DNA of 64,000 nucleotides from an uncultured Bacteroidota bacterium (GTDB taxonomy: Bacteria; Bacteroidota; Bacteroidia; Chitinophagales; Chitinophagaceae), in the NCBI GenBank assembly GCA_937928385.1, contig CALEZD010000025.1, forward strand, positions 1-64,000, given 5' to 3'. A program made the translations under genes and the position numbers. Positions 49,817 through 59,195 of this stretch are shown piece by piece; position 1 is the first letter of the stretch; every line of letters starts with the position of its first letter. Under the pieces are notes generated by a model. The model saw nothing but the letters and a program-made list of their open reading frames with translations, did not search any database and was not told where the DNA came from.

Positions 49817-51484
49817 ATGTTATCGGATATCGAAATCTCAAGGGCGGCCAACCTGAAGCCCATTACAGAAATAGCAGAGCAACTGGGTATCAAAGCTGAA
49901 GACATCATTCCTTATGGCAGGACAAAAGCAAAAGTGCCCCTGAACTACCTGGACGAGGAAAAAATTAAGAAATGTAACCTTATACTCGTAACAGCCATCA
50001 CCCCCAACAAGGCGGGCGTTGGTAAAACCGTTACCAGCGTGGCTACATCACTGGGGCTGAATTATATAGGCAAAAAAGCCGCCGTAGCCCTGCGCGAGCC
50101 CAGCCTGGGCCCATGCTTCGGTATGAAGGGCGGTGCTGCCGGTGGTGGCTATAGCCAGGTATTGCCTATGGAAGACATCAACCTGCACTTTACAGGAGAT
50201 ATGCATGCCATTACCTGCGCCAACAATATGATATCGGCCCTGCTGGACAACTATCAATATAATAACAGGAATACAGACAAGGCGTTGGACCGTATAGTAT
50301 GGCGCCGTGTGCTGGACGTAAACGACCGCTCGCTGCGCTATATGGTCAGCGGCCTGGGTGGCAGCGCCAATGGCATACCACAGGAAATGGGTTTTGACAT
50401 AACACCCGCTTCCGAAATCATGGCCCTCTTTTGCCTGGCTACCAGTGTAGAAGACCTGCAGGCACGTATAGAGCGCATAGTGCTGGGTTATACCCGCGAT
50501 AAAAAAGCATTTACGGTAAAAGACCTGGGCGTGGCAGAGTCGATAGTGGTACTGCTGAGGGAAGCCATACTGCCCAACCTGGTGCAGACTACTGAGAATA
50601 CCCCGGCATTCATACATGGCGGGCCCTTTGCCAATATCGCCCACGGCTGCAACTCTATACTGGCTACCAAAATGGCTATGAGCTGCAACGACTACGTGGT
50701 GACAGAATCAGGCTTTGGCAGCGACCTGGGCGCTGAAAAGTTCCTGGACATTAAATGCCGTATATCGGGCCTCAGGCCAAAGGCTACTATCATAGTAGTA
50801 ACTACCGCCGCACTGAAACTGCACGGTGGTGTACACGCTGATGACATTAAGAAGCCTAACCTCGAGGCGATGAAAGCCGGTCTGCCCAACCTGCAAAGGC
50901 ATATCGAGAATATGAAAAACTTCGGCCAGAGCGTGATTGTATCTTTCAACAAGTTCCACTTTGACACAGAGGAAGAGGTAAGCCACCTGGAACAATGGTG
51001 TGGTAGTCATGGTGTGGCTTTTGCCATCAACAACGGTTTTGCCGAAGGTGGCAAAGGCGCGGCAGCATTGGCTGAGAAAGTAGTGGAAGTGGTAGAAAAC
51101 AAGCCATCGATAGATATCAACTTCACCTACGATGATGATGACAGCCTGCGTACTAAGATTGAAAAGATAGCTACCAAGATATACAGGGCCAAGGGTGTAA
51201 CATTCGGCGCGGGTACGCTCACTAAGCTCAAGTCGTTTGAAGAAGCGGGCTGGGGCAAGTTGCCTGTGTGTATCGCCAAAACGCAATACTCCTTCAGCGA
51301 CGACCCCAAAAAGGTATGCGCGCCCGAAGGATTCAACATCACCATCCGCGACGTGGTCATCAATGCAGGAGCAGGCTTTATAGTAGCTGTGGCAGGCGAC
51401 ATCATGCGTATGCCGGGGCTGCCGAAAGACCCGCAGGCCAACCATATAAAATTGGTGAACGGCGAGATAGAAGGATTGAGCTAA
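49817..51484 (+). CDS. fhs: Formate--tetrahydrofolate ligase
   Basis: 555 aa from the ATG at 49817 (MLSDIEISRAANLKPITEIAEQLGI); a 47-codon in-frame extension upstream is low-complexity (LLLITYYLSLSPLLLIY) and not conserved. The enzyme makes 10-formyl-THF from formate, THF and ATP for one-carbon metabolism. The P-loop reads TPNKAGVGKT, and REPSLGPCFGMKGGAAGGGYSQVLPMEDINLHFTGDMHAIT is characteristic. Cytoplasmic, usually a homotetramer. Confidence 0.93.
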   Translation: MLSDIEISRAANLKPITEIAEQLGIKAEDIIPYGRTKAKVPLNYLDEEKIKKCNLILVTAITPNKAGVGKTVTSVATSLGLNYIGKKAAVALREPSLGPCFGMKGGAAGGGYSQVLPMEDINLHFTGDMHAITCANNMISALLDNYQYNNRNTDKALDRIVWRRVLDVNDRSLRYMVSGLGGSANGIPQEMGFDITPASEIMALFCLATSVEDLQARIERIVLGYTRDKKAFTVKDLGVAESIVVLLREAILPNLVQTTENTPAFIHGGPFANIAHGCNSILATKMAMSCNDYVVTESGFGSDLGAEKFLDIKCRISGLRPKATIIVVTTAALKLHGGVHADDIKKPNLEAMKAGLPNLQRHIENMKNFGQSVIVSFNKFHFDTEEEVSHLEQWCGSHGVAFAINNGFAEGGKGAAALAEKVVEVVENKPSIDINFTYDDDDSLRTKIEKIATKIYRAKGVTFGAGTLTKLKSFEEAGWGKLPVCIAKTQYSFSDDPKKVCAPEGFNITIRDVVINAGAGFIVAVAGDIMRMPGLPKDPQANHIKLVNGEIEGLS

Positions 51485-51530
51485 GCAGGCAATCGGCAAA
51501 ACGCACACAAGTATATAAATCTGTACACAC

Positions 51531-52652
51531 ATGTCTGGTAGATTAAGGCAGCTTGATTTTTTGCGAGGTATCGCCATAATACTTGTGTTATTAAGGCATC
51601 AGCACGTTACGGACTATACATCCACCATGGGCTGGATGGGTGTCGATTTATTCTTTGTATTAAGCGGGTTTCTGGTATCCGGATTATTGTTTACAGAATA
51701 TCAGAAACACGGCAATTTAAAGCCCGGCTTGTTTTTGATACGCAGGGGGTTCAAAATATACCCGGTCTATTATATCACCTACCTGCTGTATCTTATTCCT
51801 ATTATACGGTTAAACAAGTTTGAGCTGAAACCTTTCCTTGCCGATATGACCTTTACCCAAAACTACCTGAACGGTTGGGGTTATGCTTATGGCGCCAGTT
51901 GGTCGCTGGCTGTTGAGGAACATTTTTATTTCGGCCTCTCATTAGTAGCATGGGGCATTATTGCCTGGTACTTGCCCAAGGCAAGTGCACAAAACCACAG
52001 TAAAAGCAGGAACGTCATAACAGCGGTCATTGTTCTGATGGTTTCCTGCCTGCTGCTCAGGTATCTGCACAATAGCGTATGGCCACCGGCTAAACCTGAG
52101 TACAATGTAACCATGACACATATACGCATCGACTCATTGCTGGCAGGTGTGCTTATATCCTTCTTTTACTACTTCAGGTTCGAGTTCTTAAAGAGGTTCG
52201 TATCCCGGTACAAATACCTGCTTATGGTTATAGCCCTTGCCGGACTGTCCTGGACGCCTTTCATAGAGCCTGAAACAAGCTTCTTTGGCAAGACAGCCGG
52301 GTACACCATAGTTTATATCTCATTCGGTATCATACTCATGTTCTTCCTGTTGTCCGACAATATCAACAAACAACTCAACTCTGTACTATCAAAGCATGTA
52401 GTAAATTTTGTCAGCAAAATCGGCTTTTCATCCTACTCTATTTACGTAATACACTCATTAGTAATCAGTTATGTAAAAGACTATGCCAGAAAATTCAACC
52501 TGTACGAACAGCTGGAACTGAAATTCATTATTGGCTCAGGTATATCTATTCTGTTAGGCATACTCATTACCTATTCTATTGAAAAGTACTTCCTGGCTTT
52601 AAGAGACAAGTATTTCCCACGCAGGGGGTATGTTGGCAAACCTGCTGCATAA
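51531..52652 (+). CDS. Acyltransferase 3 family membrane protein (OafA-like)
   Basis: 373 aa, about ten TM segments. LDFLRGIAIILVLLRHQHV supplies the conserved Arg and His of the AT3 family, and GVDLFFVLSGFLVSGLL follows. Family members O-acylate sugars on lipopolysaccharide, exopolysaccharide or peptidoglycan at the membrane. It is 46 nt after fhs and 122 nt before the next AT3 gene; sequence differs clearly from the two following genes, so it is not part of their duplication. Confidence 0.88.
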   Translation: MSGRLRQLDFLRGIAIILVLLRHQHVTDYTSTMGWMGVDLFFVLSGFLVSGLLFTEYQKHGNLKPGLFLIRRGFKIYPVYYITYLLYLIPIIRLNKFELKPFLADMTFTQNYLNGWGYAYGASWSLAVEEHFYFGLSLVAWGIIAWYLPKASAQNHSKSRNVITAVIVLMVSCLLLRYLHNSVWPPAKPEYNVTMTHIRIDSLLAGVLISFFYYFRFEFLKRFVSRYKYLLMVIALAGLSWTPFIEPETSFFGKTAGYTIVYISFGIILMFFLLSDNINKQLNSVLSKHVVNFVSKIGFSSYSIYVIHSLVISYVKDYARKFNLYEQLELKFIIGSGISILLGILITYSIEKYFLALRDKYFPRRGYVGKPAA

Positions 52653-52774
52653 CGTATGCTCAGAACCAGATACCTGGCAGGCTATAATATTATTGTTAAT
52701 AAAGATGTTATTGACGGGCAGTAAGTACATTAGATATCAGCAGGTTATATACATTGCATGGGTATAATGGTGCT

Positions 52775-53881
52775 ATGATAAAACCGCTTGCGTCACTGAG
52801 ATTCTTCTTCAGCATACTGGTATTTACCAGCCACTTGTGGTTTCTGGAATACGACCACCCTACTATAGCCTATATACATAAGAATCTTTTCAAAGAGGGT
52901 TTTATCGGGGTAAGTTTCTTTTTTATACTCAGTGGCTTTATTATGAGCTACGGTTATGGCACCAAGTTGCAATCAGATAAGATAAGTTTCACAAGTTTTT
53001 GGGTAGGCCGCTTTGCCCGGGTGTACCCTGTCCACCTGCTCACATTGCTGTTGTCCATACCTCTTTCCCTTAACACTGATGCGGTCACCTGGATAAATAA
53101 ATTTCTGCTGAACGTACTGTTGATGCAGAGTTTCATACCGTCAGATGGCTACTACCTGACATTTAACGCAGTATCGTGGAGTATCTCAACAGAGTTCTTC
53201 TTTTACCTGTGCTTCCCTATGCTGGTATTGCTGCTCACACGCCGCAGGATACGGATGGCTGTGGTTCCGGCATACGTAATCATCGTATCAGTGGGCTTGT
53301 TGCTTACTAAAGACGCCCTTCATCACGCCGTCTTCTATGTAAACCCCATTATGAGGGGCGGAGACTTCATGATCGGCATGCTGCTGTACAACCTCTATGC
53401 CAAAAGAAAGGATATTGAATACCTGAACAACAGGCGGTTTGCCAATTTTGCTGAGGTTATTACAGTAGCTCTGATGGTTGGATTTATGTACTTTCACAAT
53501 TATGTACCGATGGGCTTCCGTTACTCTATGTACTACCTGTTGCCCATGTCTGTACTGGTCTACGTATTTTCATATTCCAAAGGATTTATTTCAGACCTTA
53601 TATCCAGAAAGATCTTTGTATACCTGGGCGGTGTAAGCTTTGTGTTCTACATGCTGCACATATTAGTCATCAGGTATTACACGCTGCTGCAGAGCAAAAT
53701 ACCTGCATTACCTATCAACTATGTTGCTGCTATTATATTGTATTTCGTCACTATGTTGATAGCGGTACTTCTTCACCGCTATTACGAAATGCCCGCCAAC
53801 AACTTTATCAAGAGTATCTATGCCAACCGGACTATCTTAAATATCTTCCAAAAGGCGAAAAATGGATTAAAAAAGGCCTGA
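52775..53881 (+). CDS. Acyltransferase 3 family membrane protein, tandem copy 1
   Basis: 368 aa from the ATG at 52775 (MIKPLASLRF), chosen because the paralogue downstream starts MIKPLTSLRF; an upstream frame begins with TTG. LRFFFSILVFTSHLWFL, IGVSFFFILSGFIMSYGYG and VGRFARVYPVHLLTLLLSIPLSL are AT3 motifs; the SWSISTEFFFYL stretch is a second signature. Likely inner membrane, O-acetylation of an envelope glycan. Confidence 0.87.
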   Translation: MIKPLASLRFFFSILVFTSHLWFLEYDHPTIAYIHKNLFKEGFIGVSFFFILSGFIMSYGYGTKLQSDKISFTSFWVGRFARVYPVHLLTLLLSIPLSLNTDAVTWINKFLLNVLLMQSFIPSDGYYLTFNAVSWSISTEFFFYLCFPMLVLLLTRRRIRMAVVPAYVIIVSVGLLLTKDALHHAVFYVNPIMRGGDFMIGMLLYNLYAKRKDIEYLNNRRFANFAEVITVALMVGFMYFHNYVPMGFRYSMYYLLPMSVLVYVFSYSKGFISDLISRKIFVYLGGVSFVFYMLHILVIRYYTLLQSKIPALPINYVAAIILYFVTMLIAVLLHRYYEMPANNFIKSIYANRTILNIFQKAKNGLKKA

Positions 53882-53894
53882 TAATAGCGCACAG

Positions 53895-54965
53895 ATGATA
53901 AAGCCCCTCACGTCCCTTCGTTTCATTTTTGCTTTGATGGTATTTCTGAGCCACCTGTGGTTTTTGCAGGATGAGTCGCCATTTTACAGGCAGTTGTACG
54001 ATGATATATTTTACGAAGGGTATATAGGCGTAAGCTTCTTTTTTATTCTCAGTGGTTTCGTATTGGGGTATAGCTACCACGATAAGATACTGGATGGGGA
54101 AATAAAGTTCAGCAAGTTCTGGCTGGCACGTTTCGCCAGGATATACCCATTGCACCTGCTTACCTTATTAATAGCTATACCACTCTCGTTAAAAGGAGAT
54201 ACAACTGAATGGATTAACCGTTTTGTACTCAATATCTTCCTGATACAGAGCTTTGTGCCGTCAGACAGTATTTACTTTTACTTTAATTCTGTATCGTGGA
54301 GTATATCCGATGAGTGGTTTTTCTATCTCATGTTCCCCTTCCTGGTGTTCCTCATGTTGCGCAGAAGGTACCTGAAGTTTTTACCTGTATTGATATTGCT
54401 TATTCCTTTGTCATTATTGCTGGTAAAAGAGTCCTATCATGAGAAGTATTTTTACATAAACCCCCTGCTGCGTATCGGCGATTTCATTATCGGCAAGTTG
54501 CTCTACCGGCTTTACCGCAAAAGAAAAGACATAGAAATACTGAACAACCGCACAGTAGCCAATTGGGCTGAAATCGGCTCAATAATATTACTGGCAGTGT
54601 TTATATACTTTCATAACATTATCCCTCAAGGCTTCAGGTATTCATGTTATTACTGGCTGCCGATGATAGTATTGATATACACATTTGCTTACGCCAGGGG
54701 ATTTATCTCGGATATGCTGTCAAATGCCACTATGGTATTTTTAGGAGAAATAAGCTTTGGGTTCTACATGATTCACATGCTGGTATTGAGATATTATCAA
54801 TACCTGCCCAAAAAGCTGGAGTTTTTGCAGAAGGTACTACCCCTCAACCACAATGCAGCATTTATCATATTCGGCATATCGCTTACCCTCAGTATCCTGA
54901 TATATAAATACTTCGAGCTACCTGCCAATCGCTTTATCAAGCAAAAGCTGGGGCCTAAAATATAA
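53895..54965 (+). CDS. Acyltransferase 3 family membrane protein, tandem copy 2
   Basis: 356 aa, 13 nt after the previous gene and clearly homologous along its length (MIKPLTSLRFIFALMVFLSHLWFL, YIGVSFFFILSGFVLGYSY, LARFARIYPLHLLTLLIAIPLSLKGDT, SWSISDEWFFYLMFPF). The copies have diverged in the C-terminal half, which may reflect different acceptors. Confidence 0.87.
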   Translation: MIKPLTSLRFIFALMVFLSHLWFLQDESPFYRQLYDDIFYEGYIGVSFFFILSGFVLGYSYHDKILDGEIKFSKFWLARFARIYPLHLLTLLIAIPLSLKGDTTEWINRFVLNIFLIQSFVPSDSIYFYFNSVSWSISDEWFFYLMFPFLVFLMLRRRYLKFLPVLILLIPLSLLLVKESYHEKYFYINPLLRIGDFIIGKLLYRLYRKRKDIEILNNRTVANWAEIGSIILLAVFIYFHNIIPQGFRYSCYYWLPMIVLIYTFAYARGFISDMLSNATMVFLGEISFGFYMIHMLVLRYYQYLPKKLEFLQKVLPLNHNAAFIIFGISLTLSILIYKYFELPANRFIKQKLGPKI

Positions 54966-55033
54966 GTTCTCTTCTGATTACTACCTTAGCCTGCTTGCCC
55001 ATATCATGCTACAAGCCCGGCTGCATATAGCTC

Positions 55034-55180
55034 CTACGCTCTCCTGATAAGCCCTAAAATGAGCGCAATGACGGCGATAACAAGCAGGAGGTGTATAATT
55101 TGGCCTGCGCTGTAAAAAAAGAAGCCAAGTAACCACCCAATAACCAGGATAACTGCTATCAAATACAATATCGATCTCAT
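55034..55180 (-). CDS. Small membrane protein, lmo0937/DUF5670-like
   Basis: 48 aa from the ATG at 55180 (MRSILYLIAVILVIGWLLGFFFYSAGQIIHLLLVIAVIALILGLIRRA). Two TM helices joined by FYSAGQIIH, with a basic end, as in the lmo0937/DUF5670 family of stress-related small membrane proteins. The longer frame upstream is not conserved in kind. Function in the family is unknown. Confidence 0.8.
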   Translation of the reverse strand: MRSILYLIAVILVIGWLLGFFFYSAGQIIHLLLVIAVIALILGLIRRA

Positions 55181-55287
55181 AATGTCAGATTTTATACATG
55201 TATAACGCATAATCCGGCAATTGGTTCTGCTGTATTTAAAATCCTGAATATTTTTTAACTTCATGGTGCCATCAAATAAAACCAAAA

Positions 55288-55410
55288 ATGAAAAGATTCA
55301 TCCCCTTCATTGCCTTGCTGGTTCTGGCAGGCCTTGTTATGAGCAGTTGCCACAAACCGCCCATGAGTACGGGGCACAAAAACTATAAACAGAGCCGCAA
55401 AAACAGGTAA
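55288..55410 (+). CDS. 40-residue lipoprotein
   Basis: MKRFIPFIALLVLAGLVMSSC followed by 19 polar, basic residues (HKPPMSTGHKNYKQSRKNR). Signal sequence with lipobox MSSC at Cys21. Divergent from the small membrane protein. Bacteroidota genomes carry many such tiny lipoproteins; the role is unknown. Confidence 0.6.
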   Translation: MKRFIPFIALLVLAGLVMSSCHKPPMSTGHKNYKQSRKNR

Positions 55411-55518
55411 AAACACCCTGAGGACAGGCCTGTTATTAATTTTATAGATGCAAAACCCTAACATAAGCCGCTAACTATTTGTTTAAACAGCTTTTTAGAT
55501 TATTTTAGCTTCAAATCA

Positions 55519-56373
55519 ATGATACTCACAATGAGAAATAAAGCTGCCTGGTGTTTATTGGCCGTATTTTTATTGTCTTACCTCCCCGGCAAGGCACAGT
55601 TTATGTCAGGCCTCAACAGATACCGTAAAAATGAAACCAAGGAAAAGAAGTTTGATATGGCGCTGCACAAGCGCATTTACCTCGGTGTGTATGGCTGGCA
55701 CTTTATGAGCAACCCTATGACAATGCGTGTACGGGACTCTGTTTATTACGATGGTTACGACTTCAGAGATAAAAAAAATGGCAAAGAACTGGATACTACA
55801 TTCACTACTCAAGCGAGGATAACCAAGTCATTATCCGGGTACCTGGGTGTGTCAGTACCATTGGCAATGCCCAATAACAAAAGCATGTTTTGCCTTGATA
55901 TCGAAGCGAATATCTTAACCGGTGCCATCACTTATGATACAGTAATACTGCCGCTTGGCCATAGAGATTTGCAGATTTCGGAAACCATACCATTTATGAT
56001 GGCTTCCTTACCCGTTAGTTTTAATTACAAATTTGGCGGTGATGCTAGTTTAAGTAAAGACAACAGAACCCTGTTATCTGCCGGTGCAGGCATTGCCACA
56101 TCATACATCACAGTAGATGACAATACAAACGCTGAAGCTTTAATAAGGGCAGTTCCCTTTGTAAAGGCTGAGGTTGGTTTTGTATTTGGTTTTGCTTTCA
56201 AGGTGAGAGGAACAGCCTACCTGGGCAATTATGATATGATTGACTATAAATCTCCTGAAATCAGTACAGGAGTAGGTTTATTAAGCAGGCAATATTCGGG
56301 GCAACTGGGATATAACCTGTCTGTAATAATCATGCCTATGGCTTTCGCCTGGGATAAACCATTGATAAGATAA
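55519..56373 (+). CDS. Predicted outer-membrane beta-barrel-like protein of unknown function
   Basis: 284 aa (an ATG at 55531 is an alternative start, MRNKAAWCLLAVFLL). Signal peptide to about PGKAQ. The mature part has alternating strands (YLGVYGWHFMSNPMTMRV, LSGYLGVSVPLAM, MFCLDIEANILTGAI, VKAEVGFVFGFAFKVRGTAYLG) and ends YNLSVIIMPMAFAWDKPLIR. No family assigned. The lipoprotein 36 nt downstream may be co-transcribed and act with it. Confidence 0.6.
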   Translation: MILTMRNKAAWCLLAVFLLSYLPGKAQFMSGLNRYRKNETKEKKFDMALHKRIYLGVYGWHFMSNPMTMRVRDSVYYDGYDFRDKKNGKELDTTFTTQARITKSLSGYLGVSVPLAMPNNKSMFCLDIEANILTGAITYDTVILPLGHRDLQISETIPFMMASLPVSFNYKFGGDASLSKDNRTLLSAGAGIATSYITVDDNTNAEALIRAVPFVKAEVGFVFGFAFKVRGTAYLGNYDMIDYKSPEISTGVGLLSRQYSGQLGYNLSVIIMPMAFAWDKPLIR

Positions 56374-56409
56374 TACTTATAACAACCAAACAATACAACA
56401 TTAAAAAAT

Positions 56410-56967
56410 ATGATACGTAAAATATTTTTTTTAATCGCCTCTGTAAGTTTAGTGTCTTGCAGCCAGTATTCAGGGCCCGACTACTATACCGCCGGACCGG
56501 ATATGAAACCAAACCTGGGTGGCTATGACGAAGAGACTTATTCTGAAGATATCTCCAAATTGTCATTTATTATGGGTAAATCCCAGCACATAGGTAATGC
56601 CCCGGCCAAGGCTACCAGGAAGGTAATCGATGGCAAAACAGTGGTTGACCTTGCTTATGAATTTCCGCGCGGAGATAAAACATACAGTTTTTACATGACT
56701 ATACCGGACTATCAAGGCATTGGTATGTATAACGATACGTCAAAGGCAGTCAGCATTACATTCCACAAGAAAAAAGCCTTTCCTGAAGAAGTACCTGACA
56801 CCGTGTGGAGAAGTGATGGCAGAATACTGGTAGAAGTAGTAAAAGCTGATGATAAATATATTGATGTTAAATTCGAAGGCCTTTTTGGCGCACTAAACTC
56901 TGTGCCAGAGTTGCTGACAGTACAATATGTAGCAGCGGGCGAGATTCGCAACCAGTGGCTACGATAA
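56410..56967 (+). CDS. Lipoprotein of unknown function
   Basis: 185 aa. Signal peptide MIRKIFFLIASVSL and lipobox LVSC (Cys17). The mature part includes YDEETYSEDISKLSFIMGKSQHIG and a beta-rich C-terminal half (VWRSDGRILVEVVKADDKYIDVKFEG). It is probably co-transcribed with the barrel-like protein before it. A terminator follows. Confidence 0.65.
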   Translation: MIRKIFFLIASVSLVSCSQYSGPDYYTAGPDMKPNLGGYDEETYSEDISKLSFIMGKSQHIGNAPAKATRKVIDGKTVVDLAYEFPRGDKTYSFYMTIPDYQGIGMYNDTSKAVSITFHKKKAFPEEVPDTVWRSDGRILVEVVKADDKYIDVKFEGLFGALNSVPELLTVQYVAAGEIRNQWLR

Positions 56968-56985
56968 GACTATTTTATACTACTA

Positions 56986-57017
56986 AAAACCGGGCTTTTA
57001 CAAGCCCGGTTTTTTTA
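56986..57017 (+). terminator. Rho-independent terminator after the lipoprotein
   Basis: AAAACCGGGCTT (56986-56997), loop TTAC, AAGCCCGGTTTT (57002-57013) with further T residues: a strong intrinsic terminator. Confidence 0.92.
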
Positions 57018-57020
57018 TGA

Positions 57021-57300
57021 GCATACGAGGCTGGTTTTGTTGAAAGAGATAGATCTGATTCTACGATAAATACAGGACTCGTTGGTATCTATTACTTTAC
57101 AACGACAGGCAGATCATACAAGTTTTACATAGCAGGAACCTTTATACTGGCATAACCATTACGATGTGTCTGCAAAAATATCCGGTACATCTCAATGCAC
57201 TTTATATAACTACAAGGGCAATACGGAAACTTTCCATGAAACAGATTCTTTAGTAATCAAGAATGGCATGTTCAATATATATAGAATCCGGAAATTATAA
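57021..57300 (+). pseudogene. Frameshifted gene remnant
   Basis: The 348-nt gap 57018-57365 contains two open stretches in different frames that read like one protein. Frame A (57021 to about 57153) gives AYEAGFVERDRSDSTINTGL... through YYFTTTGRSYKFYIAG. Frame B continues with HNHYDVSAKISGTSQC...KNGMFNIYRIRKL and stops at 57298-57300. A 1-nt shift near 57144 joins them. There is no ATG in frame A, so it looks like the end of a decayed gene (possibly an export or adhesion-type protein). It could be chance coding. Confidence 0.4.
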
Positions 57301-57365
57301 GGGCATGTAAACTACTACTCAGATAGAGTACAGTTAATTTTTTTGCTGTACTTTACAGTGTACAG

Positions 57366-58250
57366 ATGAATTTGGGCAACGCATATGATATATTGATAGA
57401 CAAACTCAGCGACTGGTTTGTAGAATTTGTGCGCATGCTCCCAAATATGATTTTGGCAGCACTGGCATTTGTTTTAGGGCTATTTCTATCCAAACTCATC
57501 AAGCGTTTGGCCGGAAAATTGGTTAATCGTATATCCAACCAACCAACAATCAACAATCTATTTGCATCGTTCATTCATATATTCTTTATATGTATTACTG
57601 TTTTTATTACACTTAGTATACTCAAGCTTGAAAAAGCTGTAGCATCCCTACTGGCCGGAGCAGGAATAATAGGCCTGGCACTGGCATTTGCTTTCCAGGA
57701 TATTGCAGCCAACTTTATATCCGGTATATTTATCACATTCCGCAGGCCGATAAGAATCGGTGATATTGTGAAGTTGCAGGATTATATGGGTAAGGTAATC
57801 AACATCACATTACGTGATACTGAATTACTTACATTTCAGGGACAGTATGTTATAATACCCAACAAACAAATAATACAGAACCCTATTGAAAACTACTCAA
57901 TGCTGGGCAAACGCCGTATGGACTTGATAGTGGGTGTATCTTATGGGGATGACCTGGACAAAGTCAAGAAAATTGTTTTGAATGCCCTGCAGGAAGTGAG
58001 CGTGAGAACTGATGATGAAATTACTTTTTTCTATGATGAATTCGGAGACAGTTCTATCAACTTTGAAGTACGTATATGGATAAAAGACGCTGAACAACCG
58101 GTGTGGCTACAAGGAAGAAGTGAAGCAATTATGCTGATAAAAAAGGCATTTGACGAGAATAATATTACCATCCCTTTCCCCATACGTACACTCGACTTTG
58201 GGATTAAAGGCGGAGAAAAGCTCAGTGATATACCATATTTCAAAGAATAA
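57366..58250 (+). CDS. Small-conductance mechanosensitive channel (MscS family)
   Basis: 294 aa. Three N-terminal TM segments (about 20-45, 65-85, 95-120); pore-lining TM3 reads GIIGLALAFAFQDIAANFISGIFI with the small-residue pattern of MscS. FRRPIRIGDIVKLQDYMGKV and the beta domain (YVIIPNKQIIQNPIENYSM) follow, then the C-terminal domain. It relieves osmotic downshock. The length matches E. coli MscS (286 aa). Confidence 0.92.
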   Translation: MNLGNAYDILIDKLSDWFVEFVRMLPNMILAALAFVLGLFLSKLIKRLAGKLVNRISNQPTINNLFASFIHIFFICITVFITLSILKLEKAVASLLAGAGIIGLALAFAFQDIAANFISGIFITFRRPIRIGDIVKLQDYMGKVINITLRDTELLTFQGQYVIIPNKQIIQNPIENYSMLGKRRMDLIVGVSYGDDLDKVKKIVLNALQEVSVRTDDEITFFYDEFGDSSINFEVRIWIKDAEQPVWLQGRSEAIMLIKKAFDENNITIPFPIRTLDFGIKGGEKLSDIPYFKE

Positions 58251-58295
58251 GCCTTCTCCCTATTCAGAGAATATCCATTACTTTTACACCTGTTC

Positions 58296-59186
58296 ATGCA
58301 ACCTAAAGCAAAAAAACGCGGATGGCTTACCCTGGCTGTAGTGCTGGTAGCTATAGCCGGCTTCCTGGTATATAAGTATGCTTACTTAGTTTACCAGGAT
58401 TATGATTACTATGCGTACTACGATGATATTCACTCCCTGCAAATAGCAAATCCTGTATATATAAACGGCGTGAAAGTAGGAGAAGTAAGCCAGATTAAAC
58501 TGAACGGCGGAGAGAAAGTAAGAGTAACACTGTCTGTTGACAAAAAAACCATACTAACCAAAGGCACTACAGCTGTTTTAGCGTCGAACAACCTGCGCGG
58601 CGATAAGATGATCTACCTGGAACCTGGCAGAAGCACACAGGTATTGACACACAAAAATATCATTGCCGGCAAATACGATACCACAGTAATGGATATGAGT
58701 GACCAGGTTAATCCTATTATCGAATCAACAAAATACATACTGAAAACTGCAGATAAAAACTTCTCCACCTTCAACCGAAAAATAGATAACGGGTTGGTAG
58801 CAAACACACAAAAAGACATCAGGCGTATCGAACAGAGTATGGCCCACTATCGCAAACAACTTACTAAAATTGAAACTAATACAGCCAATGTTATCGGCTC
58901 GATAAATAGCTTGAGGCAGAATGCGGAAGCTATGAATAACAAACGCGCAGAACTCAATAACAGTATACAAAATGCTGAAACAACATTGGCCAATTGGGCC
59001 AATAAGCCTGTATCAGCGTATCTTGATACAATAACCACCAATGTAAAAAACATACAACAGCAGGTAAAGTCAGTAGAAAACGACGAAACTGGCAAACAAG
59101 CGTTGGAAAGCAAAAAGTTGTATAACGATGCTACTAAAAAGTCTGATGAATTGAACAATAAGCTGCAGCAAATGAAACAAGACTAA
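58296..59186 (+). CDS. MCE/MlaD-domain phospholipid transport protein
   Basis: 296 aa. One N-terminal TM (LAVVLVAIAGFLVYKYAYLVY), an MCE domain at about residues 35-115 (IANPVYINGVKVGEVSQIKLNGGEKVRVTLSV, LASNNLRGDKMIYLEPG), then a long helical, Gln/Asn-rich region likely to form a coiled coil. Such proteins form a substrate-carrying ring with an ABC transporter moving lipids between membranes. MlaE/MlaF partners are not beside it. 45 nt after the MscS gene. Confidence 0.88.
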   Translation: MQPKAKKRGWLTLAVVLVAIAGFLVYKYAYLVYQDYDYYAYYDDIHSLQIANPVYINGVKVGEVSQIKLNGGEKVRVTLSVDKKTILTKGTTAVLASNNLRGDKMIYLEPGRSTQVLTHKNIIAGKYDTTVMDMSDQVNPIIESTKYILKTADKNFSTFNRKIDNGLVANTQKDIRRIEQSMAHYRKQLTKIETNTANVIGSINSLRQNAEAMNNKRAELNNSIQNAETTLANWANKPVSAYLDTITTNVKNIQQQVKSVENDETGKQALESKKLYNDATKKSDELNNKLQQMKQD

Positions 59187-59195
59187 ACCGCCGTT

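Noticed and set aside
52653..52774. A 22-codon frame MLRTRYLAGYNII... between two acyltransferases
   Set aside because: Too short and without signal or repeat; more likely chance.
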